From: Streptomyces sp. NBC_01353
Lineage (GTDB): Bacteria; Actinomycetota; Actinomycetes; Streptomycetales; Streptomycetaceae
NCBI RefSeq assembly: GCF_036237275.1
Contig: NZ_CP108352.1
Span: 2,914,001 to 2,978,000, forward strand
Length of the DNA stretch: 64,000 nucleotides
Reading direction: 5' to 3'
A model generated the notes under the pieces. It worked only from the letters and a program-made list of their open reading frames with translations. It had not been told where the DNA came from and searched no databases. Each line of letters opens with the position of its first letter. Within the stretch, counting starts at the first letter, position 1. Of the stretch, positions 25,073 through 32,657 are shown piece after piece. Both the position numbers and the translations under genes were made by a program.

Positions 25073-26662
25073 ATGAAGTTCGGGGTATATCCGGCCTACA
25101 TCGGTGGCCAGGACATCACCGGCAGCAATCCGCAGTTCGTACACACCATTACCGCCCGTTCCCTCATCGAGGACACCTTCCCCAGTCTGCGTCTCAAGCG
25201 CGATCTCGATCTGGGAATCGTCGATCCGGATGCGGCAGGGGAGCGCGCCGTCGGGGCCTGTGTCGTCGCCGACGAGGACATGGCGGCGCTGGCACTCGAG
25301 GCGGCGGCCAAGGCCGCCGAGGAGTGGCGGCGGGTGCCGATCGAGACACGTCTGGAGGTGGGGCGGCGGATCGGAGAGCGTTTGTTGGAGCACCGGGAGC
25401 CGCTTGTCGAGATTCTGGTCGCCGAAGGGACTCCCCGGGACGCGGCCGAGGGAATGATCACGGGAATTCCATTCACCAGCTGGAGCAGCGAAACGCTCGA
25501 ATGGTGCGCCGAGCAGCTGGAGTTCCGGCGCGTGGACGGCGAGCGGGAGATGATTCTGCGCCGCGTTCCCGACGGCGTCGTCTGCATCAATCCGCCGCAG
25601 AACGCCGCGACCGTGAACGCGCTGAACGGGCTCACCGCCCTCATCGCCGGCAACACCGTCGTGGTGCGGGCGCCGCGTGGCGTCGCGCTCAGCTGTATGT
25701 ACGCGATGCGAGAGGTCGTGGCGCCCGTGCTGGAGGAGATGGGCGCACCGGCCGGGACGGTCAACGCGTTCTGCGGGGCTCCCATGCTGGAGACCTGGCT
25801 CGCCAGTGAGCACGTCGACGACGTGCTCTACTTCGGCGGCAGCAAGAAGGGTCTGGAGTTCGAGGCCGACGCGATCGCCGCGGGCAAGAAGCCGATCCTG
25901 GAGCTCGCGGGGAACGACTGCTGCGTGGTCTGGCACGACGCCGACCTGGACGCCGCGGTGGAGACCATCACCCAGTTCTTCCTGAACTCCGGCCAGATCT
26001 GCAACGTCCCCAACCAGGTCGTCGCCCATCCGGCGATCGCGGACGAGCTCATCGAGCGGCTGGTCGCGGCCACCAAGGACATCCAGCCCGGCTATCCCGA
26101 CGAGCCGGGTGTGGTCCTCACCCCGGTCCTCGGGGTCGACTGGTTCTTCGGCTGCCTGGGCGAGGCGCTCGCCAAGGGCGCGAAGCTCGTGCACGGCGGA
26201 CGCCGTCTCGAGGTGGACGGGTCGGAGTCGAGCACGGGCTTCTTCGTCGAGCCGAGCATCGTCCGCGTGGAAGGGCTCCAGGGCGCCAGGTCACTCTCCG
26301 TCGTCCGTGACGAGACCTTCTTCCCGCTGCTGCCGATCATCGTGCCCGAGGCCGTCGCCTCGGACGACGAACTCCTCGAGCAGGTGCTGGAGTTCGTCAA
26401 CAGCAATGCGTACGGACTGCGCAACTCCGTCTGGTCCTCCAGCTTCTCGACGATCGAGCGCTTCCTGGACGGGGTCACCAACGCCGGCAATCTGAAGATC
26501 AACGACTCGCACAGCGGGTTCCTCCCCTTCCTGCCCAACCAGGGCGGCCCCGGTCTCACCGGCGGTGCCTTCGGCGAGGCGAGCCACCCCATGCTGCGCA
26601 CCACCCGCTTTCAGGCCGTCAGCGTGCTGCGCCCGGCGGCCGACAAGGAGGACGCGTCATGA
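25073..26662 (+). CDS. Aldehyde dehydrogenase family protein
   Basis: A 529-residue protein with GAAGGGGGCGAA before its ATG. The catalytic Glu is E277 in ILELAGND and the catalytic Cys is C310 in NSGQICN. The substrate-binding NAD fold includes VVRAPRG and FGGSKKG, where the usual FTGS is altered. ALDHs oxidise an aldehyde to an acid or, in some biosynthetic forms, act on acyl intermediates. The C-terminal oligomerisation strand (GNLKINDSHSGFLPFLPNQG) is present. The gene opens a rightward run whose stops and starts mostly overlap, with SRPBCC, monooxygenase, YdeI-like and phosphopantetheinyl transferase genes. The first 60 residues diverge from common ALDHs, so the substrate is not predictable. 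Confidence 0.85.
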   Translation: MKFGVYPAYIGGQDITGSNPQFVHTITARSLIEDTFPSLRLKRDLDLGIVDPDAAGERAVGACVVADEDMAALALEAAAKAAEEWRRVPIETRLEVGRRIGERLLEHREPLVEILVAEGTPRDAAEGMITGIPFTSWSSETLEWCAEQLEFRRVDGEREMILRRVPDGVVCINPPQNAATVNALNGLTALIAGNTVVVRAPRGVALSCMYAMREVVAPVLEEMGAPAGTVNAFCGAPMLETWLASEHVDDVLYFGGSKKGLEFEADAIAAGKKPILELAGNDCCVVWHDADLDAAVETITQFFLNSGQICNVPNQVVAHPAIADELIERLVAATKDIQPGYPDEPGVVLTPVLGVDWFFGCLGEALAKGAKLVHGGRRLEVDGSESSTGFFVEPSIVRVEGLQGARSLSVVRDETFFPLLPIIVPEAVASDDELLEQVLEFVNSNAYGLRNSVWSSSFSTIERFLDGVTNAGNLKINDSHSGFLPFLPNQGGPGLTGGAFGEASHPMLRTTRFQAVSVLRPAADKEDAS

Positions 26663-27204
26663 CGACCCGCGTACTGAAGGCCACGGTCCCCGCCTCGGCC
26701 GCCGAAGTGATCGAACGCCTCGCGGACGGGACGGCGTTCCCCTCGTACGCGGAGGACATCCTCTCCGTCGCGAACACGGCCGACGGGGATCAGGAGTGGG
26801 TGCTCGCCTTCCGCGGCGGTACGGCCTGCTGGGTGCAGCGCTACGAGCGCGCCGACCGTACGGACGTGCAGCCGGGCGAGCGCGCCGACCGTGCGGACGT
26901 GCAGCCGAGCGAGCCGGCCGACGTGCGGCCCAGCGGGCGTGCCACCGCGGCCGAGCAGCCGTACCGCATCGAGTTCGAGCAGATCAGCGGGGACTTCCAG
27001 CATCTGAAGGGGGCATGGACGAGCACCGATGTCCCCGGGGGCAGCGAGGTCGCCTTCGAGGTCAGCTACAGCACGAGCGTCCCCCATCTCGCGGGTGCGA
27101 TCGACTCGGCCGTCGGACATGTGCTGCTCCGCAGCGCCCACCAGGTCATCTCCGCCGTCGGAGGCCCCGCCCGGGTCACCGCAGGCGGCCACCACCTGTC
27201 CTGA
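26659..27204 (+). CDS. SRPBCC (START-like) protein, cyclase/dehydrase type
   Basis: A 181-residue protein whose ATG overlaps the ALDH stop (ATGA). The pattern VLKATVPASAAEVIERLADG, FPSYAEDILSV, YRIEFEQISGDFQHLKGAWT and ending SAVGHVLLRSAHQVI fits a helix-grip SRPBCC fold, which forms a cavity for hydrophobic ligands. Members include polyketide aromatases/cyclases and lipid or coenzyme Q-binding proteins. A loop at about residues 63-94 is expanded by in-frame 33-base repeats (ERADRTDVQPG units). A second SRPBCC domain lies at the C-terminus of the next gene product, suggesting both act on the same intermediate. Confidence 0.7.
   Translation: MTTRVLKATVPASAAEVIERLADGTAFPSYAEDILSVANTADGDQEWVLAFRGGTACWVQRYERADRTDVQPGERADRADVQPSEPADVRPSGRATAAEQPYRIEFEQISGDFQHLKGAWTSTDVPGGSEVAFEVSYSTSVPHLAGAIDSAVGHVLLRSAHQVISAVGGPARVTAGGHHLS
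26845..26940 (+). repeat. In-frame 33-bp tandem repeat inside the SRPBCC gene
   Basis: Unit 1 (26845-26877) and unit 2 (26878-26910) differ at two or three bases and encode ERADRTDVQPG and ERADRADVQPS. A degenerate third unit follows. The repeats fall in a loop and keep the frame, as expected for slippage expansion. Confidence 0.8.
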
Positions 27205-27225
27205 CACACAAGGAGAAGCACCCCC

Positions 27226-29118
27226 ATGGAGAAGGTCTGCATCATCGGAGCCGGCTGGTCGGGGCTTGCCGCCTGCCAGGTTCTGCACGAGCGCGGGATC
27301 GAATTCGACTGCTACGAAGCCGGCTCTAAGGTCGGCGGCAACTGGCGCTATCTCAACGACAACGGCATGTCGTCGGGGTATCGCTCCCTCCACATCAACA
27401 CGTCCAAGAAGCTGTCCGAGTACCGCGCCTACCCCATGCCGAAGGACTACCCGCACTATCCCGACCACGTCCAGATCGCGCAGTACCTGGACGACTACGT
27501 CGACCACTTCGGCTTCCGCGAGTCGATCGCGTTCCGTACGTCGGTGACCCACGTGGAGCCCGCCGAGGGCGGCGGCTGGACCGTGACCTCCCAGGACCGC
27601 GACACCGGGGTCGAGACGACCCGGCACTACGGTTCTGTGGTCGTGGCCAACGGCCACCACTGGGACCCGCGCGACCCCGAGCCGGCGTTCCCCGGCGCGG
27701 ACACGTTCACCGGCACCCAGATCCACTCGCACTACTACAAGGTCCCCGACGAGTACGCCGGCAAGCGGGTGCTCGTGCTGGGCTTCGGCAATTCGGCTTC
27801 CGACATCGCGGTGGAGACCTCCACCGTCTCCGAGCGCACGTTCCTGTCGATCCGTACCGGTGGCTACGTCTTCCCCAAGTTCATGTTCGGCAAGCCGGGC
27901 GACGACATGATCAGCCCGTTCATCACCCGCGTGATGCCGCGCGAGACCCAGCGTTGGGTCATGGCCGCGCTGTTGCGGATGACGATCGGGAAGGTCACCG
28001 ACTTCGGTCTGCCGGAGCCGGGCCACAAGCTGTTCAACTCCCACCCGACCGTCTCGGAGTCCCTGCTCCCCCGGCTCGGCCACGGCGGTCTGTCGGTCAA
28101 GCCGAACATCTCGCACTTCGACGGCGACACCGTGCACTTCACCGACGGCAGCAGCGAGGTCATCGACACGGTCATCTACAGCACCGGCTACAAGGTCAGC
28201 TTCCCCTTCCTCGACAATTCCGTGATCGCCCCGACGGACAACGACGTCTCCCTCTTCCACCGCGTGGTCGACCCCCAGCACTCCGGGCTGTACTTCGTGG
28301 GGCTGTTCCAGCCGCTGGGGGCGACGACGGTGCTGGCCGAGGCCCAGTCCCACTGGATCGCCGATCTGCTCCAGGGCAAGGCCGCGCTGCCGTCCCTGTC
28401 GGAGATGCGCAAGGAGATCACCCGGTACAAGGAGAAGCTCGCCAAGCGCTACATCACCTCCAAGCGTCACACCATGCAGGTGGACCACTACCCCTATCTC
28501 GCGGAGCTGCGCGGGGTACGTCGTAGGGGCGCCAAGCTCGCGAAGAAGTCCGGCGGGACGATCGCGGCCGACTACCGTCCCGAGGAGGTGTCGATCCGGA
28601 TCGACGCGTCTCCCGAGGTGGTGTGGGACCTGATCAGCGATGTGACGCGGATGGGCGAGTGGAGCCCCGAGTGCCGCCGCTGCTACTGGCGCGGTGACAA
28701 GCGCGGGGTCGGGACGAAGTTCATCGGCATCAACCGCCGCGGCTGGGTCGCGTGGATCACCTCCAACACGGTCGAGCAGTGGGAACGGGGCAGGTCCTTC
28801 GCCTTCCACACCACGACCAACGGGGTGCGTTGGGGGTACCGCCTCGAGCCGGACGGCCAGGGAGGCACACGGGTCACCGAGGTGTGGGACGTCTCCGGGC
28901 AGAACACCGGGCAGCGCAAGCGCACCGCGTCCTTCGCCAACTCGATGCTCGGCGGTTACGAGAACCACACCGAGGAGTTGCGTGAGGGGATGCGGATGAC
29001 TCTGGAGCGCGTCAAGGCGGCCGCCGAGCAGCAGGGCCGGCCGCTGAGCAGCGTGCCGGACACCGCGCGCTCCGGTGCGCGCGTCACGGAGGCGGTGGAG
29101 GTGGACACGGCGGCATGA
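27226..29118 (+). CDS. Flavin-containing monooxygenase fused to a C-terminal SRPBCC domain
   Basis: A 630-residue protein. The FAD-binding motif GAGWSG is at residues 8-13. An FMO-type signature, FTGTQIHSHYY, lies at about 162-172, and the NADPH Rossmann motif GFGNSASD at about 187. Class B flavin monooxygenases oxidise N, S or carbonyl carbon centres. Residues about 450-600 form a SRPBCC domain (ISIRIDASPEVVWDLISDV-like start, then WGYRLEPDGQGGTRVTEVWD). Fusion of an oxygenase to a ligand-holding START-like domain is unusual. The gene has its own ribosome site (AAGGAGAAGC), and its stop overlaps the next start (ATGA). Substrate unknown; it may act on the product of the ALDH/SRPBCC pair upstream. 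Confidence 0.85.
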   Translation: MEKVCIIGAGWSGLAACQVLHERGIEFDCYEAGSKVGGNWRYLNDNGMSSGYRSLHINTSKKLSEYRAYPMPKDYPHYPDHVQIAQYLDDYVDHFGFRESIAFRTSVTHVEPAEGGGWTVTSQDRDTGVETTRHYGSVVVANGHHWDPRDPEPAFPGADTFTGTQIHSHYYKVPDEYAGKRVLVLGFGNSASDIAVETSTVSERTFLSIRTGGYVFPKFMFGKPGDDMISPFITRVMPRETQRWVMAALLRMTIGKVTDFGLPEPGHKLFNSHPTVSESLLPRLGHGGLSVKPNISHFDGDTVHFTDGSSEVIDTVIYSTGYKVSFPFLDNSVIAPTDNDVSLFHRVVDPQHSGLYFVGLFQPLGATTVLAEAQSHWIADLLQGKAALPSLSEMRKEITRYKEKLAKRYITSKRHTMQVDHYPYLAELRGVRRRGAKLAKKSGGTIAADYRPEEVSIRIDASPEVVWDLISDVTRMGEWSPECRRCYWRGDKRGVGTKFIGINRRGWVAWITSNTVEQWERGRSFAFHTTTNGVRWGYRLEPDGQGGTRVTEVWDVSGQNTGQRKRTASFANSMLGGYENHTEELREGMRMTLERVKAAAEQQGRPLSSVPDTARSGARVTEAVEVDTAA

Positions 29119-29708
29119 CGACGGACGACAATCTGCGCTGCTCCTCCGTGGAGGAGTTCGCCGCCTGGATGGAGACGCATCACGCGGCGGCCGACGAGGT
29201 CTGGCTCGCACTGCCGAAGAAGGGCACGGCGGTCGCCTCGGTCACCCGGTCCGAGGCCCTGGACGTCGCGCTCTGCTACGGCTGGATCGACGGCAAGGCC
29301 TTCTCCGGGAACGTGCCGGACGGCTGGTGGGCGCAGCGCTTCTCGCCCCGCAAACGCCGCAGCCCCTGGTCGAAGATCAACTGCGCCAAGGTCGAGAAGC
29401 TGATCGCCGCCGGCCGGATGCGGCCGGCGGGGCTCGCGCAGATCGAGCTGGCCAAGGCCGACGGCCGCTGGGCCGCCGCGTACGCGCCGCAGAGCACGGC
29501 GGAGGTCCCGCCCGATCTGCGGGCGGCGCTCGACGCGTCCCCGGCGGCGGCCGCCGCGTACGAGGTGTTGAGCAGGAGCAACAGGTACCAGATACTCCTC
29601 AACGTGGAGAAGGCGGTGAAGTCGGAGACGCGGGCGCGCAGGATCGCGGGGTACGTGGAGCGGCTGGAGGCCGGCGATCCCCCGCACGGGCCTCGGAGGA
29701 AGCCGTGA
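29115..29708 (+). CDS. YdeI/OmpD-associated family protein
   Basis: A 197-residue protein with MTTDDNLRCSSVEEFAAWME, VTRSEALDVALCYGWIDG, then FSPRKRRSPWSKIN and MRPAGLAQIELAKADGRW. It has the typical length and motif order of the YdeI family (sometimes annotated bacteriocin-protection protein). The molecular activity of the family is unknown, and members are widespread outside gene clusters. Its start overlaps the monooxygenase stop and its stop overlaps the GTG of the next gene (GTGA), so it is translated as part of this run. A protective role for the producer is only a guess. Confidence 0.8.
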   Translation: MTTDDNLRCSSVEEFAAWMETHHAAADEVWLALPKKGTAVASVTRSEALDVALCYGWIDGKAFSGNVPDGWWAQRFSPRKRRSPWSKINCAKVEKLIAAGRMRPAGLAQIELAKADGRWAAAYAPQSTAEVPPDLRAALDASPAAAAAYEVLSRSNRYQILLNVEKAVKSETRARRIAGYVERLEAGDPPHGPRRKP

Positions 29709-30409
29709 TCCCGCCCCTGCCCGAGTCGCCGGGAGTGGCGCCGCCCGTCGCCCTGCCCGTGCAGCGGGCGTCGGAGACGACGTTGTGGCTGGTCGAGGCG
29801 GACGCCTGGGCCGACTGGGCGGGGCGGCTCGCTCCCCGGGTGCTGGACGCCGGGGAGCTGCGGCGCGCGGAGTCCTTCCGGCGGGAGGTGGACCGGCGGA
29901 GCTATCTCGTGGCCCATGTGGCGCTGCGGGTGCTGCTCGGCGAACGGCTCGGTCTCGCGCCGGAGGCGGTCCGGCTGGGGCGGGCGGTGTGCCCGTGCTG
30001 CGGCGGGCCGCACGGCCGGCCCGTGGTGGAGGGGGGCGGGGCGTACTTCTCGCTCTCGCACGGCGGGTCGATGGTGCTGCTCGGCCTCGCGCCGGTGCCG
30101 CTCGGCGTGGACGTGGAGCGCGTACCGACGCCCGAGGCGGTTGCGGAGACGATGACGGTCCTGCATCCGGACGAGCAGGCCGAGCTGGCGGCGCTCGACG
30201 AGGAGTCGCGCCCGTCGGCCTTCACCCGGGCGTGGGCGCGGAAGGAGGCGTACCTCAAGGGCATCGGTACCGGACTCGGCCGCTCCCCCGCGCTGGACTA
30301 CATGGGTACAGGTGTCACACCGGCCGCAGGGCCCGACGGCTGGACCGTACGGGATGTGGCCACTGCGGACGATCACGCTGCGGCGGTCGCTCTCGCGCCG
30401 GAGCTCTGA
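29705..30409 (+). CDS. 4'-phosphopantetheinyl transferase, Sfp type
   Basis: A 234-residue protein from GTG 29705. Family motifs are FSLSHGGS (about 117-124), the Mg-binding LGVDVERV (about 135-142) and FTRAWARKEAYLKGIG (about 178-193). It transfers the phosphopantetheine arm from CoA to carrier proteins. A plausible client is the carrier domain of the adenylation-carrier protein encoded at 58214-60574. The LysW-type carrier at 46158 does not use this cofactor. It closes the rightward run that begins with the ALDH gene. Confidence 0.9.
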   Translation: MIPPLPESPGVAPPVALPVQRASETTLWLVEADAWADWAGRLAPRVLDAGELRRAESFRREVDRRSYLVAHVALRVLLGERLGLAPEAVRLGRAVCPCCGGPHGRPVVEGGGAYFSLSHGGSMVLLGLAPVPLGVDVERVPTPEAVAETMTVLHPDEQAELAALDEESRPSAFTRAWARKEAYLKGIGTGLGRSPALDYMGTGVTPAAGPDGWTVRDVATADDHAAAVALAPEL

Positions 30410-30518
30410 CCAGGGCGAATACCGGGGTCCGGTGACGATTATCCGCCAATTCCCGCTTGCCGCACTACGATTCACCTCGCGAACGGGCTCCACAGGGGGG
30501 TTCGTGAGGGGGGAAACA

Positions 30519-31124
30519 GTGATCCGAGTCATGCTCGCGGACGACATGCTGATGCTCCGGCGGGCCCTGGTCTCGCTGCTGGAGCTGGAGGACGGCATCG
30601 AAGTGGTGGGAGAGGCCGACAACGGCGACCGGGTGCTTCCGGTGGCGTTGGAGACCCGGCCCGACGTGGCGGTACTGGACATCGACATGCCGGGGATCGA
30701 CGGCATCAGGGCCGCGGAGCTGCTGAGCCGGGAACTCCCGGAGTGCAGGACGATCATTCTCACCAGTCTCGGCAGGCCGGGGAACCTGCGTCGGGCGCTG
30801 GAGGCGAAGGTGTCCGGGTTCCTGCTCAAGGACGCCGACCCGACACGGCTCGCGGCGGCGATCCACCAGGTCGTCGCCGGGGAGCAGGTCGTGGACCCGC
30901 AGTTGGCGCTCGCGACGCTGACGGCAGGGGGGAGTCCGCTGAGCGCGCGGGAGAGCGAGGTGCTGCGGTTGGCCGCGCAGGGGCTCGACGCGCCGGAGAT
31001 CGCGCGGAAGGTGTTCCTGTCCGCGGGGACCGTGCGCAACTATCTGACGACGGCGGTGACCAAGCTCAACGCCCGCAATCGGATGGACGCCGTACGGATC
31101 GCCCGGGACGCCGGCTGGCTGTGA
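30519..31124 (+). CDS. NarL/LuxR-type response regulator
   Basis: A 201-residue protein from GTG 30519, chosen because GGGGGG lies just upstream and MIRVMLADDM is the normal receiver start. The receiver has the acidic pair (DD at 8-9), the phosphoacceptor Asp in VLDIDMPG (about D54), and the conserved Lys in LLKDAD. A LuxR helix-turn-helix follows (PLSARESEVLRLAAQGLDAP, then LSAGTVRNYLTTAVTKLNAR). It resembles DesR/LiaR-type regulators, which pair with HisKA_3 kinases. Its partner is very likely the kinase encoded convergently at 31380-32600. It may control the adjacent peptide or oxygenase operon. Confidence 0.9.
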   Translation: MIRVMLADDMLMLRRALVSLLELEDGIEVVGEADNGDRVLPVALETRPDVAVLDIDMPGIDGIRAAELLSRELPECRTIILTSLGRPGNLRRALEAKVSGFLLKDADPTRLAAAIHQVVAGEQVVDPQLALATLTAGGSPLSARESEVLRLAAQGLDAPEIARKVFLSAGTVRNYLTTAVTKLNARNRMDAVRIARDAGWL

Positions 31125-31129
31125 GCCGG

Positions 31130-31189
31130 GGGCGTGTCCCGCGGATCGGCCCGCGGTCCGTACCGCGGCACGTTCCGCGGGACACGCCC
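31130..31189 (+). terminator. Long hairpin after the response regulator gene
   Basis: GGGCGTGTCCCGCGGA (31130-31145) pairs perfectly with its complement at 31174-31189. The 28-base loop can itself fold (CCGCGG repeats). It lies a few bases after the response regulator stop. Confidence 0.7.
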
Positions 31190-31217
31190 GAGGCCCTGGC
31201 CATGATCCGCCGGCCCC

Positions 31218-31383
31218 CTAGGGTCTTTCGTTTGGATCAGGCCGGATCAGTGAGCGGGGTCTGGTGCCGTGGATCGCAAGGCGGAGGAGGGAGGCATGGC
31301 GGAGCCATGCCTCCCGACGACGACGCGGCGAGGTGCGGCACCAGGGCACGCGAGCCCGGCAAGATCCAAACGAGAGGCCCTAG
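31218..31383. mobile_element. MITE-like palindromic-end repeat, 166 bp
   Basis: The ends, CTAGGGTCTTTCGTTTGGAT on the left and the complement of CTAGGGCCTCTCGTTTGGAT on the right, are inverted repeats matching at 19 of 21 positions by eye and both begin with CTAG. No protein is encoded inside. A central part, GGAGGCATGGCGGAGCCATG, can form a further hairpin. The element lies between two convergent genes, and its right CTAG supplies the TAG stop codon of the histidine kinase (31380-31382). A non-autonomous transposon end-pair (MITE) is the simplest reading. Confidence 0.65.
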
Positions 31384-32600
31384 TTCTCCGCCGCCTCGCG
31401 GTCGGAGGTCTCCGCGGCGGCGCCTGCCGGCGGGGACGGGAGTTCCACGGTGAGTTCGAACCAGCCGTCCTCGCGGACACGGCTGGCGAGCCGGCCGCCC
31501 ACGGCCTCGGCGCGGATCGTGAGGCTGCGTAGACCCACCCCGCCGGTGTCGCCCTTGGCCTCGGGGCAGTGGGCGGAATCCCGGTCGCGCAGACCGTCGT
31601 TGGCGATGCGGAGGCGGGCGGTGCCGCCGTCGACGCTCGCCTCCATCACGCAGTGCTGGGCCTTGCTGTGCCGTAGCAGGTTGGTCACGCCTTCGCGCAG
31701 TACGGTCGCGAGGACGGTGTCCACGGAGCTGTGCAGGGGCTCCTGGGTGACCCGGATGTCGGTACGGATGCCCACCGCGCGCAGCAGGGAGGCCGCGCTG
31801 TCCACCTCGCGGCTCAGGCTCATCTGGACGTAACTGCTGGCCACGGAGCGGACGTCGGTCAGCGCCTGGCGGGCGGTCTGGACGATCTCCGTGATCTCCA
31901 TCTCGGCGCGTTCCGGCGCCACCCGTACCAGCCGGTGGGCGAGTTCGCACTTGAGCGTGATGGTGGAGAGGCTGAAACCGAGCAGGTCGTGGAGATCGCG
32001 GGCGAAGCGGAGCCGTTCCTGGGTCACGGCGAGACGGACCAACTCCTCGCGGGCCGCCTGCACTTCACGAATCAGACCGGAGAGCCGGCTGAGCCCGTAG
32101 ACGACCAGGCCGGTGAGGACGGTGGCGACGGTGTTGTACGCGAGCTGGCTCACTCCGTACCCCACGGCGAACTGGACGACGCCGGTCGCGGCGATGACGG
32201 CGGCGAAGGCGGTCCAGCCGAGTGCCGACCTCAGGACGAGCAGCGAGGAGGCGGCGAGGAAGCCGGGCATTCCCAGCCAGGCGGCGCCGAACAGGCTGAA
32301 CGGGGCGAAGGTGAGGACTGCTTGGAGGGCCAACGTCCCCTTGCGGAAGCGGGCGGCCGCCGGTATCCAGTCCGGGAAGGAGTGGCTGAGCTGGAGGAAG
32401 AGCAGCATCAGCATGAGGACGCCGCACAGGGCGAGCTCCCCTCCTCCGAATCCTCCGCCGATGGCGTAGGTCAACGCGACGGCGAAGAAGCAGAGGATGA
32501 CGACGATGGTGATGGTGCCGGCGACGCGCGGCGCCAAGTCACCTCCTTCGGTGGCCCGGTGGCTGAATACGTCTGAATCTGCGGTGCGGGACCATCGCAC
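31380..32600 (-). CDS. Sensor histidine kinase, HisKA_3 type
   Basis: A 406-residue protein from GTG 32598-32600, with GGGAG at good distance. Residues about 28-170 contain five or six membrane helices (for example GTITIVVILCFFAVALTYAI). The dimerisation and phosphoacceptor box FARDLHDLLGFSLSTI places the phosphorylated His at about H204. A HATPase_c domain follows (GVTNLLRHSKAQ, then GGVGLRSLTIRAEAVGG). Extracytoplasmic loops are tiny, so it probably senses membrane state. It forms a two-component pair with the convergent regulator at 30519. It starts only 57 bases after the stop of the SagB-type gene on the same strand, which suggests expression with the peptide-modifying genes. Confidence 0.9.
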   Translation of the reverse strand: MRWSRTADSDVFSHRATEGGDLAPRVAGTITIVVILCFFAVALTYAIGGGFGGGELALCGVLMLMLLFLQLSHSFPDWIPAAARFRKGTLALQAVLTFAPFSLFGAAWLGMPGFLAASSLLVLRSALGWTAFAAVIAATGVVQFAVGYGVSQLAYNTVATVLTGLVVYGLSRLSGLIREVQAAREELVRLAVTQERLRFARDLHDLLGFSLSTITLKCELAHRLVRVAPERAEMEITEIVQTARQALTDVRSVASSYVQMSLSREVDSAASLLRAVGIRTDIRVTQEPLHSSVDTVLATVLREGVTNLLRHSKAQHCVMEASVDGGTARLRIANDGLRDRDSAHCPEAKGDTGGVGLRSLTIRAEAVGGRLASRVREDGWFELTVELPSPPAGAAAETSDREAAEN

Positions 32601-32657
32601 AAGGGCTCCCTACTCGACTGCGTTTTCGCACGGGGTGTGCAGCATAGGCCGAGTAGG

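Noticed and set aside
30312-30518. Upstream extension of the response regulator
   Set aside because: The receiver fold starts at the GTG at 30519, just after a G-rich ribosome site; the longer frame overlaps the preceding gene and adds unrelated residues.
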